A stretch of DNA of 64,000 nt from Deltaproteobacteria bacterium (GCA_024279255.1 JAJRRT010000107.1:62001-126000); one strand, 5' to 3'; positions 1-9,133 are shown, numbered from the stretch's first letter. Numbers and translations are program-made. Notes: a model not told the origin generated them from the sequence alone.

Positions 1-1474
1 GGGACAAGATCTGACGAGCGGCACGTTCCGCCATACGGGTAAAGTCAGGACGGTGCAAAACCTGACCGGCATAGGCCAAAGCCTCAATCATCAAACCGTT
101 CCAGGAGGTGATGATCTTGTCATCCTGCAGAGGCTGCGGTTCCTGACTCTGACGGGCCTTTAACAGACGGCTGCGGATACTATCAAGCTGAGCCAGCAGC
201 GGCTCTCTCTCAAGCGCTGCGGCCTGCTGGATTTGCTGATAACTCCAGGGCCGATAGAGAATATATTGTCCTTCAAAGTTTGGTTCAGCATCGAATCCGT
301 AGACCTTGGCAGCCAAGGTGAATTCTTTGGGAGTGAGCAGTTTGCGCAGATCCTCCCGTTGCCAGATGTAGGACCTTCCCTCTTCTCCCTCTACGCCCGA
401 ATCCTGCGCCGAGTAAAAAAGACCCTCGCTCGAAGTCATCTCGCGCTGAACATAGGCGACAATATCTTCGGACGTGCGCCGAAAATCGGGATTTCTGGTT
501 AACTGATAGGCATGGGCATAAGCCTTCAGCAACTGGGCATTGTCATAAAGCATTTTTTCAAAATGGGGCACCAGCCAGTGACTGTCCGTGGAGTAGCGGT
601 GGAAGCCCCCGGCCAGTTGATCATAGATCCCTCCCCGGGCCATGGCATCCAGAGTCTTGCTCACCATATCCAGGCTCGTGCGGTTGCCATTGACCTCATA
701 ATCTTTCAGCAACAGCTCAAGTACGGCCGGACGTGGAAACTTGGGGGCACCCCCAAAACCACCGACATCAGCATCAAAGATACTGGCAAAACGCTTTACC
801 CCATCGGCGGCCAAGGTTTCCGCAGGAAGGGCCCCGGTTCTGCGGCCTTGCATGCTCTCGATGCTCTGCAGCCTTGCTGTTACCTCATCCGCCCGCTTTT
901 GCAGGTTTAGCTGCTGCGTGCTCCAAAGTGTGGAAATCTGTTCCAGGATCTGATTAAACTGTGGATTCGGAATATAGGTGCCAGCGTGAAAGGGTTTGAG
1001 TTCGGGAGTCAGAAAAACCGACATCGGCCAGCCCCCTCCCCCACCGCTCAAAAGCTGCACCGCCGACATGTAAATCTGGTCGACATCGGGCCTCTCTTCA
1101 CGATCGACCTTAATGCTGACAAAATTCCGATTCAAAATCCCGGCTGTAAATGAATTTTCAAAAGACTCGTGCTCCATGACCTGGCACCAATAGCAGGTGG
1201 AATAGCCGACAGAGAGAAAAATCGGCTTGTTTTCCTTGCGGGCCAGGGCAAAAGCCTCCTCACCCCAAGGGTACCAATCCACCGGGTTCCCGGCATGCTG
1301 TAACAGATAGGGGCTGGTTTCGAACTGCAAACGATTCATGGCTCTCCCGGTATCGACCTTGTTTCCTTCACTGGCAAAAACCACCAGGGGCGCCAACAGC
1401 AGCAGACCTAAGATACCAAGCCCGAGCATCAGCGCACCAACCGGTAACGGGTTGTATTCTGTCAGGGTCTTCAT
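1..1474 (-). CDS. DUF255 thioredoxin-fold protein (YyaL-like), C-terminus cut by window edge
   Basis: Missing from the ORF track because it runs off the left edge; read here by reverse translation. The protein starts [11 protein letters not shown], has one N-terminal hydrophobic segment (about residues 12-33, anchor or signal), then the family opening [21 protein letters not shown]. The redox motif reads [14 protein letters not shown], where the family usually has STCHWCHVM, so CxxC is kept and both histidines are replaced. [14 protein letters not shown] and [12 protein letters not shown] follow. The family has a thioredoxin domain followed by an (alpha/alpha)6 barrel; its function is not settled. 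It lies 55 bases downstream of a DsbD-like gene on the same strand, consistent with a thiol-redox operon. Confidence 0.9.
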   Translation of the reverse strand, partial: MKTLTEYNPLPVGALMLGLGILGLLLLAPLVVFASEGNKVDTGRAMNRLQFETSPYLLQHAGNPVDWYPWGEEAFALARKENKPIFLSVGYSTCYWCQVMEHESFENSFTAGILNRNFVSIKVDREERPDVDQIYMSAVQLLSGGGGGWPMSVFLTPELKPFHAGTYIPNPQFNQILEQISTLWSTQQLNLQKRADEVTARLQSIESMQGRRTGALPAETLAADGVKRFASIFDADVGGFGGAPKFPRPAVLELLLKDYEVNGNRTSLDMVSKTLDAMARGGIYDQLAGGFHRYSTDSHWLVPHFEKMLYDNAQLLKAYAHAYQLTRNPDFRRTSEDIVAYVQREMTSSEGLFYSAQDSGVEGEEGRSYIWQREDLRKLLTPKEFTLAAKVYGFDAEPNFEGQYILYRPWSYQQIQQAAALEREPLLAQLDSIRSRLLKARQSQEPQPLQDDKIITSWNGLMIEALAYAGQVLHRPDFTRMAERAARQILS

Positions 1475-1528
1475 CTCAGGTCCTTTCTGGAAATATCTGA
1501 AGAAAAGTGGGGTTCAGATGTAGCGCGC

Positions 1529-2689
1529 TTATCGGTCGGCGTGGCGCAAGGCCGAGGTCAGAGCCTCGGCGGTAAACAGGTCAGGTAGTCTCCGGACAAT
1601 CTCCTGTTGCCGATTGAGAACCAGAGCAAAAGGCAACCCGGCGCCACCAGAATCCAGCAACAACTGTAACTTGAGCGGATCCGAATCGGTCAGATCAACG
1701 CGAAAGGCCAACAGCCTGGTGTCCCTCGCGGCCTCAAGAACCTGAGTATCAGTATAGACTGTAGATTCCAGAACCTTGCAGTTCAGGCACCAGTCAGCGG
1801 TAAATTCAATGAGAATCGGCCGATCACCGGCCAAAGATGCCAGTACGGCTGTAGAATAAGGTTGCCAGTGCAGTTCACTGTCGAGCGAGCGTCCGTAAAA
1901 AGTGAAGAGAAGAGCCAAACTCACCACTGCGGTCAAGAGCGGCAGCATCCGGTTGGCCAAGCTCGGCCCGCAAAACCAGGATCTGACACCCCACAAAAAC
2001 AGCAACGCGCCCCAGAGAATCACTGGAGCCTGACTCCAGGTCTCCGCAACAAGGCTTCGGGCAAAGAAGACCGCCCCGCCCCAGAGGATGAAGGCAAGAA
2101 GTTCCTTGATTCGCGGTGACCATTCGGCATCAACCGGAAATTTTGACAGCCAGCGCGGATAAAGCAGGAGCAACAGATAGGGGAGAGAGAGCCCCAGACC
2201 GACCAGAAGAAAGAGTCCGAAAAACAGCAACGGCGGCTGGGAAAGACCGAACGTGAGCACCCCACCCAAAAAGGGACCAGTACAGGGAGTGGCCAGAACG
2301 GCCGTCAAAACCCCGGCCAGAAAGGGTTTCAGATGTCCGCCCGAATCCAGGCGGTAAAGGGCTTGAGGCAGCCGCAGCGACCAGTCGAAAAAAGTGGCCA
2401 GTCCCGCACTGAGCAAGACCAGAACCAGCAGGAGAAGAAACCATTCAGACTGAAAGAGAAATCCCCACTGCAGGCGCAGAAAAGCCATAGCCCCACCCAC
2501 CAGGGCAAAGAGCAACAGGGTGCCGACCAGAAATGCCAGGGCTGAACCGATCTGCGGCCTGCCCTCCGATTCCGCGGAATCGAGAATCATACGAACCTTT
2601 AAAGGGATCGCGGGCAGCACGCAGGGAGTCAGGTTCATCAGTAGCCCTGCCGTAAAAGCCAACAGACATTGAGTTAAAAGAGAAGACAT
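1529..2689 (-). CDS. DsbD/CcdA-like thiol:disulfide interchange membrane protein
   Basis: A protein of 386 residues with about eight membrane segments of the CcdA type. The two transmembrane redox cysteines are visible in LTPCVLPAIPLK and TPCTGPFLGG. A C-terminal thioredoxin domain carries WCLNCKVLE. It lacks the N-terminal periplasmic domain of E. coli DsbD, so it is a short DsbD that passes electrons from the cytoplasm to the C-terminal CxxC outside. The ORF track starts at TTG 2698. I prefer ATG 2689 because AGGAG lies 10 bases upstream, whereas the TTG is only one base from it. The DUF255 thioredoxin protein follows directly and may be its partner, which is inferred from position only. 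Confidence 0.88.
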   Translation of the reverse strand: MSSLLTQCLLAFTAGLLMNLTPCVLPAIPLKVRMILDSAESEGRPQIGSALAFLVGTLLLFALVGGAMAFLRLQWGFLFQSEWFLLLLVLVLLSAGLATFFDWSLRLPQALYRLDSGGHLKPFLAGVLTAVLATPCTGPFLGGVLTFGLSQPPLLFFGLFLLVGLGLSLPYLLLLLYPRWLSKFPVDAEWSPRIKELLAFILWGGAVFFARSLVAETWSQAPVILWGALLFLWGVRSWFCGPSLANRMLPLLTAVVSLALLFTFYGRSLDSELHWQPYSTAVLASLAGDRPILIEFTADWCLNCKVLESTVYTDTQVLEAARDTRLLAFRVDLTDSDPLKLQLLLDSGGAGLPFALVLNRQQEIVRRLPDLFTAEALTSALRHADR

Positions 2690-3001
2690 CGGCAACAAAC
2701 TCCTTTATCTCCAAACTTCAATCTTTACCATTCTCGTCATGCTTAAAGATGAAAGTCTAGCATATACGAACTTTCGTCATCTCGTGGGGTCTGATCCTCT
2801 ACGTTTTCCAGGGATAATTTTGACCTGTGAAACCCGCAAAAGCAGATACATGTCCTCCCTGTAAATCTTTATCTAATCTTAATCCAAGCTTTATTCCAGC
2901 TTGACCTCACCTTGCTACCCTGATTCCAGACCACACAGAACAGCAAACCGGGTCTATTCCCCGAGGAGAGACCAACCCCGAAAAAAAGATGGAGGAAAGC
3001 G
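2690..3001. other. Divergent intergenic region
   Basis: About 310 bases between the minus-strand DsbD-like gene and the plus-strand spondin-domain gene. It must hold both promoters. I see no convincing pair of -35/-10 boxes, no long hairpin and no open frame with a ribosome binding site. The last bases (GGAGGAAAGCG) form the ribosome binding site of the plus-strand gene. Confidence 0.5.
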
Positions 3002-3679
3002 ATGAAAACCAAACGAATCAGCAGCACAATTCTACTGACCCTGACCCTTGGTCTACTGATCTTCAGCCCGGCTCTAGCCAGTAAGGGTGACGGGAAAAAC
3101 TACGAGGTCACCATCACCAACTTGACCAAAAAACAGGTCATGACCCCGCCGATCCTCATCAGCCACCGTAGCAGCTATGAGCTTTTCAGCCTGGCCCAGC
3201 CGGTCGGCGCTGAACTGGCTACCCTCGCCGAAGGAGGAGACTCTCAAGCACTGGCCGCCCTGCTCGGCACCCACGATGACGTGCATGATGTCGTTACCTC
3301 TGCCGTACCGATTCTACCGGGATCCTCAATCACCCTGACCATCAACAGCAAGGGCCGCTTCAATCGCCTGAGCCTCGCCGGCATGCTGGCAACCAGTAAC
3401 GACGGATTCTTCGCCTTAAATGGTGTCAAGTTCCCCCACGAATACTCCAGATCACGGTTTGCTGTTGCCTATGATGCCGGCAGCGAAGTGAACACCGAAC
3501 TCTGCTCCGATCTCCCCGGACCACCCTGCGCAGCAGACAGCGGCAACCAGCGTATCACCACAGACGCCGAAGGTTTTGTCCACATCCACAACGGAATTCA
3601 CGGAACAGGCGACCTGAACGCCGCAAATATGGATTGGCAGAATCCGGTGGCTAAGGTTGTGATTGAAAGAGTGAAGTAA
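3002..3679 (+). CDS. Spondin-domain exported protein
   Basis: A protein of 225 residues with a clear Sec signal peptide (basic KTKR, hydrophobic core, cleavage probably after SPALA). The mature part has the layout of bacterial Spondin_N proteins: YEVTITNLTKKQVMTPP near the start, an ILISHRSSYELF segment, the acidic/His segment THDDVHDV, then a beta-rich body and an INxKGRF-like motif. The family is a secreted beta-sandwich, often calcium-binding in eukaryotes; bacterial roles are unknown. The start is set by GGAGGAAAGCG-ATG. It stands alone, followed by a GGGGACAG hairpin. Confidence 0.85.
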   Translation: MKTKRISSTILLTLTLGLLIFSPALASKGDGKNYEVTITNLTKKQVMTPPILISHRSSYELFSLAQPVGAELATLAEGGDSQALAALLGTHDDVHDVVTSAVPILPGSSITLTINSKGRFNRLSLAGMLATSNDGFFALNGVKFPHEYSRSRFAVAYDAGSEVNTELCSDLPGPPCAADSGNQRITTDAEGFVHIHNGIHGTGDLNAANMDWQNPVAKVVIERVK

Positions 3680-3719
3680 ACTTAATGCAGAGCAAGAGCG
3701 AGTCGCTAGCGATAGAACG

Positions 3720-3752
3720 AAGGGGACAGGTTCAAAATCGATCTGTCCCCTT
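3720..3752. repeat. REP-like hairpin AAGGGGACAG...CTGTCCCCTT
   Basis: Perfect 10-base inverted arms AAGGGGACAG and CTGTCCCCTT around a 13-base loop, followed by TTATTTAATT. It sits 41 bases after the spondin-domain gene and could terminate it. The GGGAC/GTCCC core resembles hairpins beside the RAYT gene near 28 kb, so it may be a dispersed REP element used as a terminator. The link to that transposase is inferred. Confidence 0.7.
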
Positions 3753-3797
3753 ATTTAATTCCCCGCTCACCAGAAGAACCAACCGATCCTTCTCGCG

Positions 3798-4253
3798 CTA
3801 ACCCTTGGTTCGCGGGATAAGATCCTGTTCGGCGGCGTAGATCTGCCCTTGCTCAGAGAGGTAGAAACGGACACCGAAAAAACGGGTCACCGCAACCCGG
3901 ATCAAGCCGCGGCGAAGCAATGATTTAAGAGCCTGAGTGACATTATTGCGTTCCAGGTGCAGACCGGCCCGCACCCGCCTACTCGACAGCCCCTTAGCCG
4001 CGCGTGGAGCCAGATATCTGAACACCAGAAGTTCATAGTTGTTCAACTGTCCGACAAACTGGCGCACCGCAGATCCTGACGGCTCGCTAGTTTTGAGCAC
4101 GCCACTGGCGGCGAGCGGCGACCTGTCGATACTTTTGAGCAGCTTAAGTATTTTCGCGGCAATACGCTTCCAGGCCGGATAGAGCCCGACCAGCATGAAA
4201 GACAGCAGGAAGAGTAGAAAGAGCCCTGCCATAGGCAGATCACTAAACGGCAT
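3798..4253 (-). CDS. Membrane-anchored winged-helix protein
   Basis: A protein of 151 residues. Residues about 8-25 (LFLLFLLSFMLVGLYP) form one membrane segment. After a basic linker, residues about 65-145 read like a winged helix: LLVFRYLA, SSRRVRAGLHLERNNVTQALKSLLRRGLI (recognition helix) and a wing RFFGVRFYLSEQG. This resembles MarR-type DNA-binding folds, but I do not recognise a named family. The start has GGGAGG six bases upstream. It ends the minus-strand gene string that begins with the PLP enzyme, after a gap of 79 bases. A membrane-tethered regulator is plausible but unproven. Confidence 0.7.
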   Translation of the reverse strand: MPFSDLPMAGLFLLFLLSFMLVGLYPAWKRIAAKILKLLKSIDRSPLAASGVLKTSEPSGSAVRQFVGQLNNYELLVFRYLAPRAAKGLSSRRVRAGLHLERNNVTQALKSLLRRGLIRVAVTRFFGVRFYLSEQGQIYAAEQDLIPRTKG

Positions 4254-4332
4254 AACCAGCCTCCCTCGCTGAAGCCTAGATCTGAAAAGTTCTGACCACC
4301 ATTACATTATAGAACATATGCAGTGATCTGGT

Positions 4333-4896
4333 TTAACCCGAACCGCTCAGTTCGACCTCGCACAACGGCTGGTGCACGGCAGCGTTTGGGGTCAACCGGC
4401 TACTGAACAGAATCATGCTGGCCACTTCCAGTGAACCGCAGGAGTATTCTCGGAATTTTTCGAAGCTTTCTAGATTATCAGAACAAGAACGCAAACGTCC
4501 CAAGGTCAGATGCGGACGGTAGCGGCGTATTTCATGCGGTAGGCCGAGGTCACACAAGCCCTCGGCAAGGGCCGCCTGCAACGCCAGCAGTGGTTCGGGT
4601 GGTTCAACCCCCAGCCAGACCACTCGCGGCCGCTTGCCAGCCGGGAAGCTCCCGACACCTTTGAGCGTCACAGTAAAAGATGGCGTTGAAGCGGCCAGCG
4701 ACTGCAGCAGCTGGCCGACTTTGTCCAGAACATCCTGAGGCTGATCACCGAGAAACTGCAAAGAGAGATGGAGGTTATGCGTACTGGCAAGCCGCAACTC
4801 CGGCAGATGCTGTTTCAATTCCTGCTGCAGAGAGTCGAGCCGCTGCCAGAGTTCAAACGGCAAGGAAATCGCGATAAAGGAACGGATCAGTTTCAT
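4333..4896 (-). CDS. thpR: RNA 2',3'-cyclic phosphodiesterase (LigT/ThpR family)
   Basis: A 187-residue member of the 2H phosphoesterase superfamily. The two catalytic H-x-[ST] motifs are visible as HLSLQFLGD (about residue 44) and HLTLGRLR (about residue 130). The start MKLIRSFIAISLP is typical of the family, as is the block KGVGSFPAGKRPRVVWLGV. Family members hydrolyse RNA 2',3'-cyclic phosphates and can join tRNA half-molecules in vitro. It is cytosolic and has a weak ribosome site. It lies 41 bases after the NnrU-like gene, same strand, probably co-transcribed. Confidence 0.92.
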   Translation of the reverse strand: MKLIRSFIAISLPFELWQRLDSLQQELKQHLPELRLASTHNLHLSLQFLGDQPQDVLDKVGQLLQSLAASTPSFTVTLKGVGSFPAGKRPRVVWLGVEPPEPLLALQAALAEGLCDLGLPHEIRRYRPHLTLGRLRSCSDNLESFEKFREYSCGSLEVASMILFSSRLTPNAAVHQPLCEVELSGSG

Positions 4897-4937
4897 AACT
4901 TCAGCCAGTTCCCCCTTAAGAGTTTGCGCAGGGGCTC

Positions 4938-5507
4938 CTAGATAAGTGCAACCCCGACCAGCACGCTATGCAACCAGACAACAAACAGGCCATAGAGGAG
5001 AAGTCCAAGTACCAGGACAATGATATCGTTGACCCTGGAGACCGGTGCTCCGGGTACGACACGTGGCGTTCGTCGACGCGTGGAGAATAGATCGAGGGCA
5101 GCCCAGAGCAGGAATGCACCGAACAGCAGCACATCGGCCAACCGACCGTTGACCATCAGATGGGCGAAAGACCAGAGGAGCGTCGCGATCAACATCGGAT
5201 GTCTGGCCAGCGTCTGGATGCGGCCGGGGAAATAGGTCGCCAGCAGCAAAGGAAAGACCGGAAGCAGCAGCAACATCGCCAGATGCCGCAGCCAGTTGGG
5301 AGCCAAAAAGAGAACAGCAGTTTCCTGACGCGCCAGCCCGTAGCCCCAGATCATCAGGATAAACCCGATGGTGGCGACCACCGAATAGATCCCCTTCCAG
5401 GGACCTTCGCCGATGCTCGCCAGCATGCGATCCCGCCAACCCTCGTTGACGATCGACACCGAGTGTACCGCAAAAAAAATGATCAGACCGACGACCAGAA
5501 TGCTCAT
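4938..5507 (-). CDS. NnrU family membrane protein
   Basis: A 189-residue integral membrane protein with about five hydrophobic segments. Family signatures include FFAVHSVSIVNEGWRDRM at the N-terminus, GYGLARQE, FPGRIQTLARHPMLIATLLWSFAHLMVNGRLADV in the middle, and RTPRVVPGAPVS. NnrU relatives are linked to nitrite/nitric oxide reduction in some bacteria and resemble isoprenoid methyl/isomerase membrane folds; the activity here is unknown. AAGGAG lies six bases before ATG. It follows the PLP enzyme by only ten bases, so the two are co-transcribed. No nitrite or NO reductase genes are seen nearby. Confidence 0.88.
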   Translation of the reverse strand: MSILVVGLIIFFAVHSVSIVNEGWRDRMLASIGEGPWKGIYSVVATIGFILMIWGYGLARQETAVLFLAPNWLRHLAMLLLLPVFPLLLATYFPGRIQTLARHPMLIATLLWSFAHLMVNGRLADVLLFGAFLLWAALDLFSTRRRTPRVVPGAPVSRVNDIIVLVLGLLLYGLFVVWLHSVLVGVALI

Positions 5508-5517
5508 GTTCTTCTCC

Positions 5518-6699
5518 TTAGCCCAACGCCTGCTGTAAATCCGCGATCAAATCCTCAGCATCTTCCAGACCGATGGATAGCCGCACCATACCATCAGGGA
5601 TACCGCGGCGGCTTCGCTCTTCTGGGAGCATGGCGTAATGGGTGGTGGTGATCGGCTGGGTCACCAGACTTTCAACTCCGCCAAGACTGGCTGCGATAGA
5701 GAAGAGTTGCAGACGATCAACGACCGCCGCCGTCGCTGCTGCATCACCATCGAAAACAAAGCTCAACATACCGCCGAAACCGCTCATCTGCTCACGAGCG
5801 ACCGCATGGCCGGCAAAGTCTTTCAGTCCTGGATAGTTTACCCGCAGTACCTGTGGTTGTTGCTGCAGAAATTCGGCAACCTGCTGCGCGGTCTGGTTCT
5901 GGGCCTTCACCCGCACCAAGAGGGTGCGTAGACTCCGGGACAGCAGAAATGCGACTTCCGGGGCCATCATCTGGCCGAGATTCTTGCGCCACACCCAGAT
6001 CGGCGCGAGCAGTTCACCGCTGGCGATCACCAGGCCGCCGGTCAGATCACTATGACCACCCAGATATTTGGTCGCGCTATGCACCACAATGTCCGCTCCC
6101 AGCTCGAACGGCTGCTGGTTAACCGGGGAGGCAAATGTGTTATCGACTACTGTCAGCGCGCCGTGCTCTTTGGCTACTGCAGCGATTTTGCTGATATCCA
6201 GTACTTCCAGATTCGGGTTGGTCGGGGTTTCAAAAAAGACTATCCGGGTGGTCTCACGAAACTGCTGCGGCAGGTCGGCCAGTTCATTGCCGAGGACAAA
6301 GGTCGTCTCAATACCAAGAGTCGGCAGGTTCTCGTTTAGCAGATCGAAGGTGCCACCGTAAACGTCACCGATACAGATAATATGGTCGCCAGCGTTGCAA
6401 AGAGCGAGAAAGGTTGCCGCCTCCGCAGCCATCCCCGAACTAAAGGCCAGACAACCTTGTCCACCCTCCAGGTCTGCGCATTTTTTTTCCAATCCGCGTA
6501 TGGTCGGATTGAGTCCGTACCGGGTATAGAGGTTACCGTCGGGGTTGCGTCCCTCAACCACATCGAGCAATTCCTCGGTATTTTTAAATGCGAAGGTTGA
6601 ATGGTTGTACAGCGGCATGTGGATACCGCCCTGTACATCGAGAGACTCGCCTGCATGGATACAGCGAGTTGAAAAGCCATTGCTGTCGGTATCTGCCAT
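5518..6699 (-). CDS. Cys/Met-metabolism PLP enzyme (cystathionine gamma-synthase / O-succinylhomoserine sulfhydrylase type)
   Basis: A 393-residue PLP enzyme of the trans-sulfuration family. Seen: YSRYG-like LYTRYGLNPT (partner-subunit phosphate binding), SSGMAAEAATFLAL, GDVYGGTFDLL, ETPTNPNLEVLDI, VVDNTFASPVNQQP, and the PLP lysine in SATKYLGGHSD. The C-terminus has the usual MTHA-like block TQPITTTHYAMLPEERSRRGI. The exact reaction (synthase, lyase or sulfhydrylase) cannot be fixed by eye. GGAGG lies two bases before the first ATG (6702) and five before the second (6699), so I use the second. It heads a minus-strand string with NnrU and ThpR genes. Confidence 0.9.
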   Translation of the reverse strand: MADTDSNGFSTRCIHAGESLDVQGGIHMPLYNHSTFAFKNTEELLDVVEGRNPDGNLYTRYGLNPTIRGLEKKCADLEGGQGCLAFSSGMAAEAATFLALCNAGDHIICIGDVYGGTFDLLNENLPTLGIETTFVLGNELADLPQQFRETTRIVFFETPTNPNLEVLDISKIAAVAKEHGALTVVDNTFASPVNQQPFELGADIVVHSATKYLGGHSDLTGGLVIASGELLAPIWVWRKNLGQMMAPEVAFLLSRSLRTLLVRVKAQNQTAQQVAEFLQQQPQVLRVNYPGLKDFAGHAVAREQMSGFGGMLSFVFDGDAAATAAVVDRLQLFSIAASLGGVESLVTQPITTTHYAMLPEERSRRGIPDGMVRLSIGLEDAEDLIADLQQALG

Positions 6700-7276
6700 C
6701 ATGACCTCCCTTTTACAGGTATGTTCCTGAACGACTGATCACCAGTCTATCATGGATAAATCAATTTCTCTGACTAGCTGTTTACTCAGCTCAGAACACG
6801 CGCATATCGCTATTATCAGGGGTGCTCTGCCTCCTCGCTACGCCCTTTTGATCACGAGATAGACTCCAGGACAGTTGTGGCGATAGCTACAATCCCAATA
6901 CCAGCCAGCCAAACGCGAGAACCCGTTGAAGATCCCATACCACCTCCTGGGCTTCGAATGTCCAGACCAACAGCGCCATCAACAGCGTCACACTGAGGTA
7001 CTGCCAGATTGATCCCGCCAGAAGGTTGGTGCCGCTCCCATGATTGACCCTCTTCTTTGAATTTCGTGAGATAGGTCCAAGGTCAATTATGCCTGATCCT
7101 GCTATCGCCTGTATTGGATACAGACTCACCCGGATACTCCTGGTTTTGACCAATGTCAAGATTGACTTCAACGCGGGACGTAGGAAGAAAGCCTGGGCAT
7201 CCGTATCCGATCTCTGCATTCCTGATAGACTGAACTGACAGACCAAAAGGTTAGCAAAGACGCCTGAGGGAAGACT
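6700..7276. other. Divergent intergenic region with a possible gene remnant
   Basis: About 575 bases. The minus-strand ORF track entry 6887-7441 overlaps the real plus-strand gene and has no ribosome site. Its last 45 residues (WQYLSVTLLMALLVWTF..VLAFGWLVLGL) do read like a membrane segment. They may be the tail of a degraded small membrane protein. No start codon with a ribosome site was found for this frame. Confidence 0.3.
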
Positions 7277-7657
7277 ATGAACAAGGACAACGTACTGAAT
7301 GTCATGGAACAAACCGACGATAAACATGCCCATTTCCTGCTTGCGTGGAAACGTGGCGTCGTCTTTCTCGGTCCGGAGTTGTTCGGCCCAGGCTCTCCCG
7401 ATACGGCCCATGACAAAGACGAACTTCGGCCACTCCCGCACGCGGTGGAGGCCGTATTTGCCGAGGAAAGTGGCGGTGAAGAGCAGTTCCTGGCGGCGAT
7501 GGTGAGTTTTTACGACCCGGTATGGGGGGAGGAGTTAGCGGTCCGCATCGACTGCCTCAAGTCGGTATGTGGCCTGACCTATAACCTGGATCACGAATGT
7601 ATCGGGATACTTTGCGACCTGCTGCTGAATTATGAGGGGTGGAAAGTAGGAGAATGA
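7277..7657 (+). CDS. Hypothetical acidic protein, 126 residues
   Basis: The start has GAGGGA six bases upstream of ATG. The protein is acidic and soluble, with no signal peptide. Visible blocks are HAHFLLAWKRGVVFLGPELFGPG, EEQFLAAMVSFYDPVWGEELAVRIDCLKSVCGLTYN and a C-terminal DHECIGILCDLLLNYEGWKV. Three cysteines occur, not in a metal-binding spacing. I do not recognise the family. The minus-strand ORF across the same bases is a shadow. It is followed 114 bases later by a small Cys-rich protein that may share its transcript. Confidence 0.7.
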   Translation: MNKDNVLNVMEQTDDKHAHFLLAWKRGVVFLGPELFGPGSPDTAHDKDELRPLPHAVEAVFAEESGGEEQFLAAMVSFYDPVWGEELAVRIDCLKSVCGLTYNLDHECIGILCDLLLNYEGWKVGE

Positions 7658-7771
7658 AGCCTGTCCACTTCCACTCCGTCTGTCGGGATGACCCCTATGC
7701 ATGATAAAATGAGGCAGAGAAACAGGGGTACGGAAACGAACCATTTTTGTCCCGTGGAAAGGAAAACCGTC

Positions 7772-7996
7772 ATGACAGAAATCTATGAATGCGCAGTCTG
7801 CGGAGTGGTATCGAAAGTCGGCGGTAATCTGTGTCGTCCTGATTTACAGGAAGATATTCATGATTATTGCGGTACAACCAGGGAGCGTGGAGCGATGTGT
7901 ACCGAGATCAAAGGAAATCTACCGATTGTCTGCGGGACCTGTGGCCGACCGGCCAAACATGCCGATCTGGTCTGTAATCCATTAATGCTCGGCTGA
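7772..7996 (+). CDS. Small Cys-rich (zinc-ribbon-like) protein, 74 residues
   Basis: The ORF track begins at 7688, but AAAGGA nine bases before ATG 7772 and the family-like start MTEIYECAVCGVVSKVG favour the shorter form. Cysteines occur as CAVC near residues 7-10 and CGTC near residues 57-60, with further single cysteines between. This suggests one zinc ribbon formed by two CxxC knuckles. No enzyme domain is seen. The function is unknown; such ribbons often bind nucleic acid or protein. Confidence 0.6.
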   Translation: MTEIYECAVCGVVSKVGGNLCRPDLQEDIHDYCGTTRERGAMCTEIKGNLPIVCGTCGRPAKHADLVCNPLMLG

Positions 7997-8063
7997 TCTC
8001 TTAGTTGGTCGCTTACCGTCTGCGGAGTCTAGTTCTTTTTCAGGCCATTCCTTTGGCCCTCAG

Positions 8064-8324
8064 TTAGTCAAGCGCCTCATCACTCTTTGCTAATTCCAGC
8101 CCCATCGCCCTCAGCACAGCACCGCTCTTGCTGAACTGAATATCCCCATATTCGACCACCTGCATGAAATTTCCCCAGGGATCACGAAAATTCAGCCCTT
8201 TTCCCGGCAAGTAGTTCAACCTGCTGCCCGGTTTCAGCCAGAGCCAGAAACTGGCCCCCCATATCGATGAAGGCCATCCCCTCGCCCCGACCATGCGCGG
8301 TCTTGATTTGTCCTGATTATCCAT
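8064..8324 (-). pseudogene. Broken VOC (glyoxalase-fold) gene
   Basis: The translated C-terminus GLNFRDPWGNFMQVVEYGDIQF followed by VLRAMGLEL is a clear VOC-family ending. The preceding DNA, read in another frame, gives GEGMAFIDMGGQFLALAETG, which is the matching middle of the same family. Between these two blocks the usual 25-30 residues (RHFGLVVDD-type) are absent, and the frames do not join. The gene therefore carries both a frameshift and an internal deletion, and is also N-terminally short. The start still has AGGAG eight bases upstream, so a scrambled 86-residue product could be made. No function is expected. Confidence 0.75.
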
Positions 8325-8575
8325 GGCTTTTTCTCCTCATGCTTTTCCCCATCGTACTGCGAACTGGCAACCACCGGGAAGTCCAGAGAATTCAGAGGGC
8401 TGGATACTCTCGAAACGTAAACAGGATGAATTTCGGCTGCTATGTCATCCGGGACTTATCTTTGCCACAAGGATGTTGATGATCACGCTGCAACAAATAA
8501 CCGATTAGGTTATAATTCAGCTACGGAATAAACGACACATTTTCACTAATCTCTAGCAGTTTTCAGGAGCCGATA

Positions 8576-9133
8576 ATGAATCTTTATGAATATGCTCGGG
8601 CAACCGAGGAAAGCGGCATCCGCTATTACCAGGGTTTGGCAACGCAAGCGCAGAAAGCTGGCGTTAAGGGAGTGTTTAATATGTTGGTCGGTGAAGAAAG
8701 AAAACTCCTGGCGAAGATCCAGCTTATCCGGCAACGTTTTCCCCGGATGGATAGCCTGAAATGCCACCGATTGCGGAAGAACACTATTGTTTTTGTCCGG
8801 CTGAGCAAGGCCTCAAACCACTCCCGGGTGGAGTCTGATCGAGAAGCATATCTGGTTGCTCGTGAGGCCGAGGAGAAAGTTGTCAGACAGTATATGGAAG
8901 CGGCCGAAGTCGAACAAGATCCCCAGACAAAAGAGATGCTGCAATGGTTCGCAGCCCTTGAGCGGCACGAACTGCGCGAGATAGAGAGTCTCTACGATTT
9001 TGTCAATGCCCCGACCGACTATCTGGAATGGGCCGAATTCAGTAATCTGGATGAGTTTCATAACTTTGGCCGTTACGAGGATCTGCGCCGGGGACAACTG
9101 GAGCTACCGACCGACCAGAAGAAGCATCACTAA
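8576..9133 (+). CDS. Ferritin-like / rubrerythrin-family protein
   Basis: A helical protein of 185 residues. The opening NLYEYARATEESGIRYYQGLA and the block VKGVFNMLVGEERKLLAKI match helices 1 and 2 of rubrerythrin-like proteins. EAYLVAREAEEKVVRQYMEAAE and WFAALERHELREIESLYDFV match helices 3 and 4. By eye the helix-2 EExxH motif is EERKL (no histidine), so the diiron ligand set may be incomplete. The C-terminus (DYLEWAEFSNLDEFHNFGRYEDLRR) is typical of deltaproteobacterial members. CAGGAG precedes ATG by six bases. It may act in iron or peroxide handling; it stands alone. Confidence 0.78.
   Translation: MNLYEYARATEESGIRYYQGLATQAQKAGVKGVFNMLVGEERKLLAKIQLIRQRFPRMDSLKCHRLRKNTIVFVRLSKASNHSRVESDREAYLVAREAEEKVVRQYMEAAEVEQDPQTKEMLQWFAALERHELREIESLYDFVNAPTDYLEWAEFSNLDEFHNFGRYEDLRRGQLELPTDQKKHH

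Noticed and set aside
6887-7441. 184-residue minus-strand ORF
   Set aside because: It overlaps the plus-strand 126-residue gene, which has a good ribosome site; this one has none. Only the last 45 residues look protein-like and are noted as a possible remnant.
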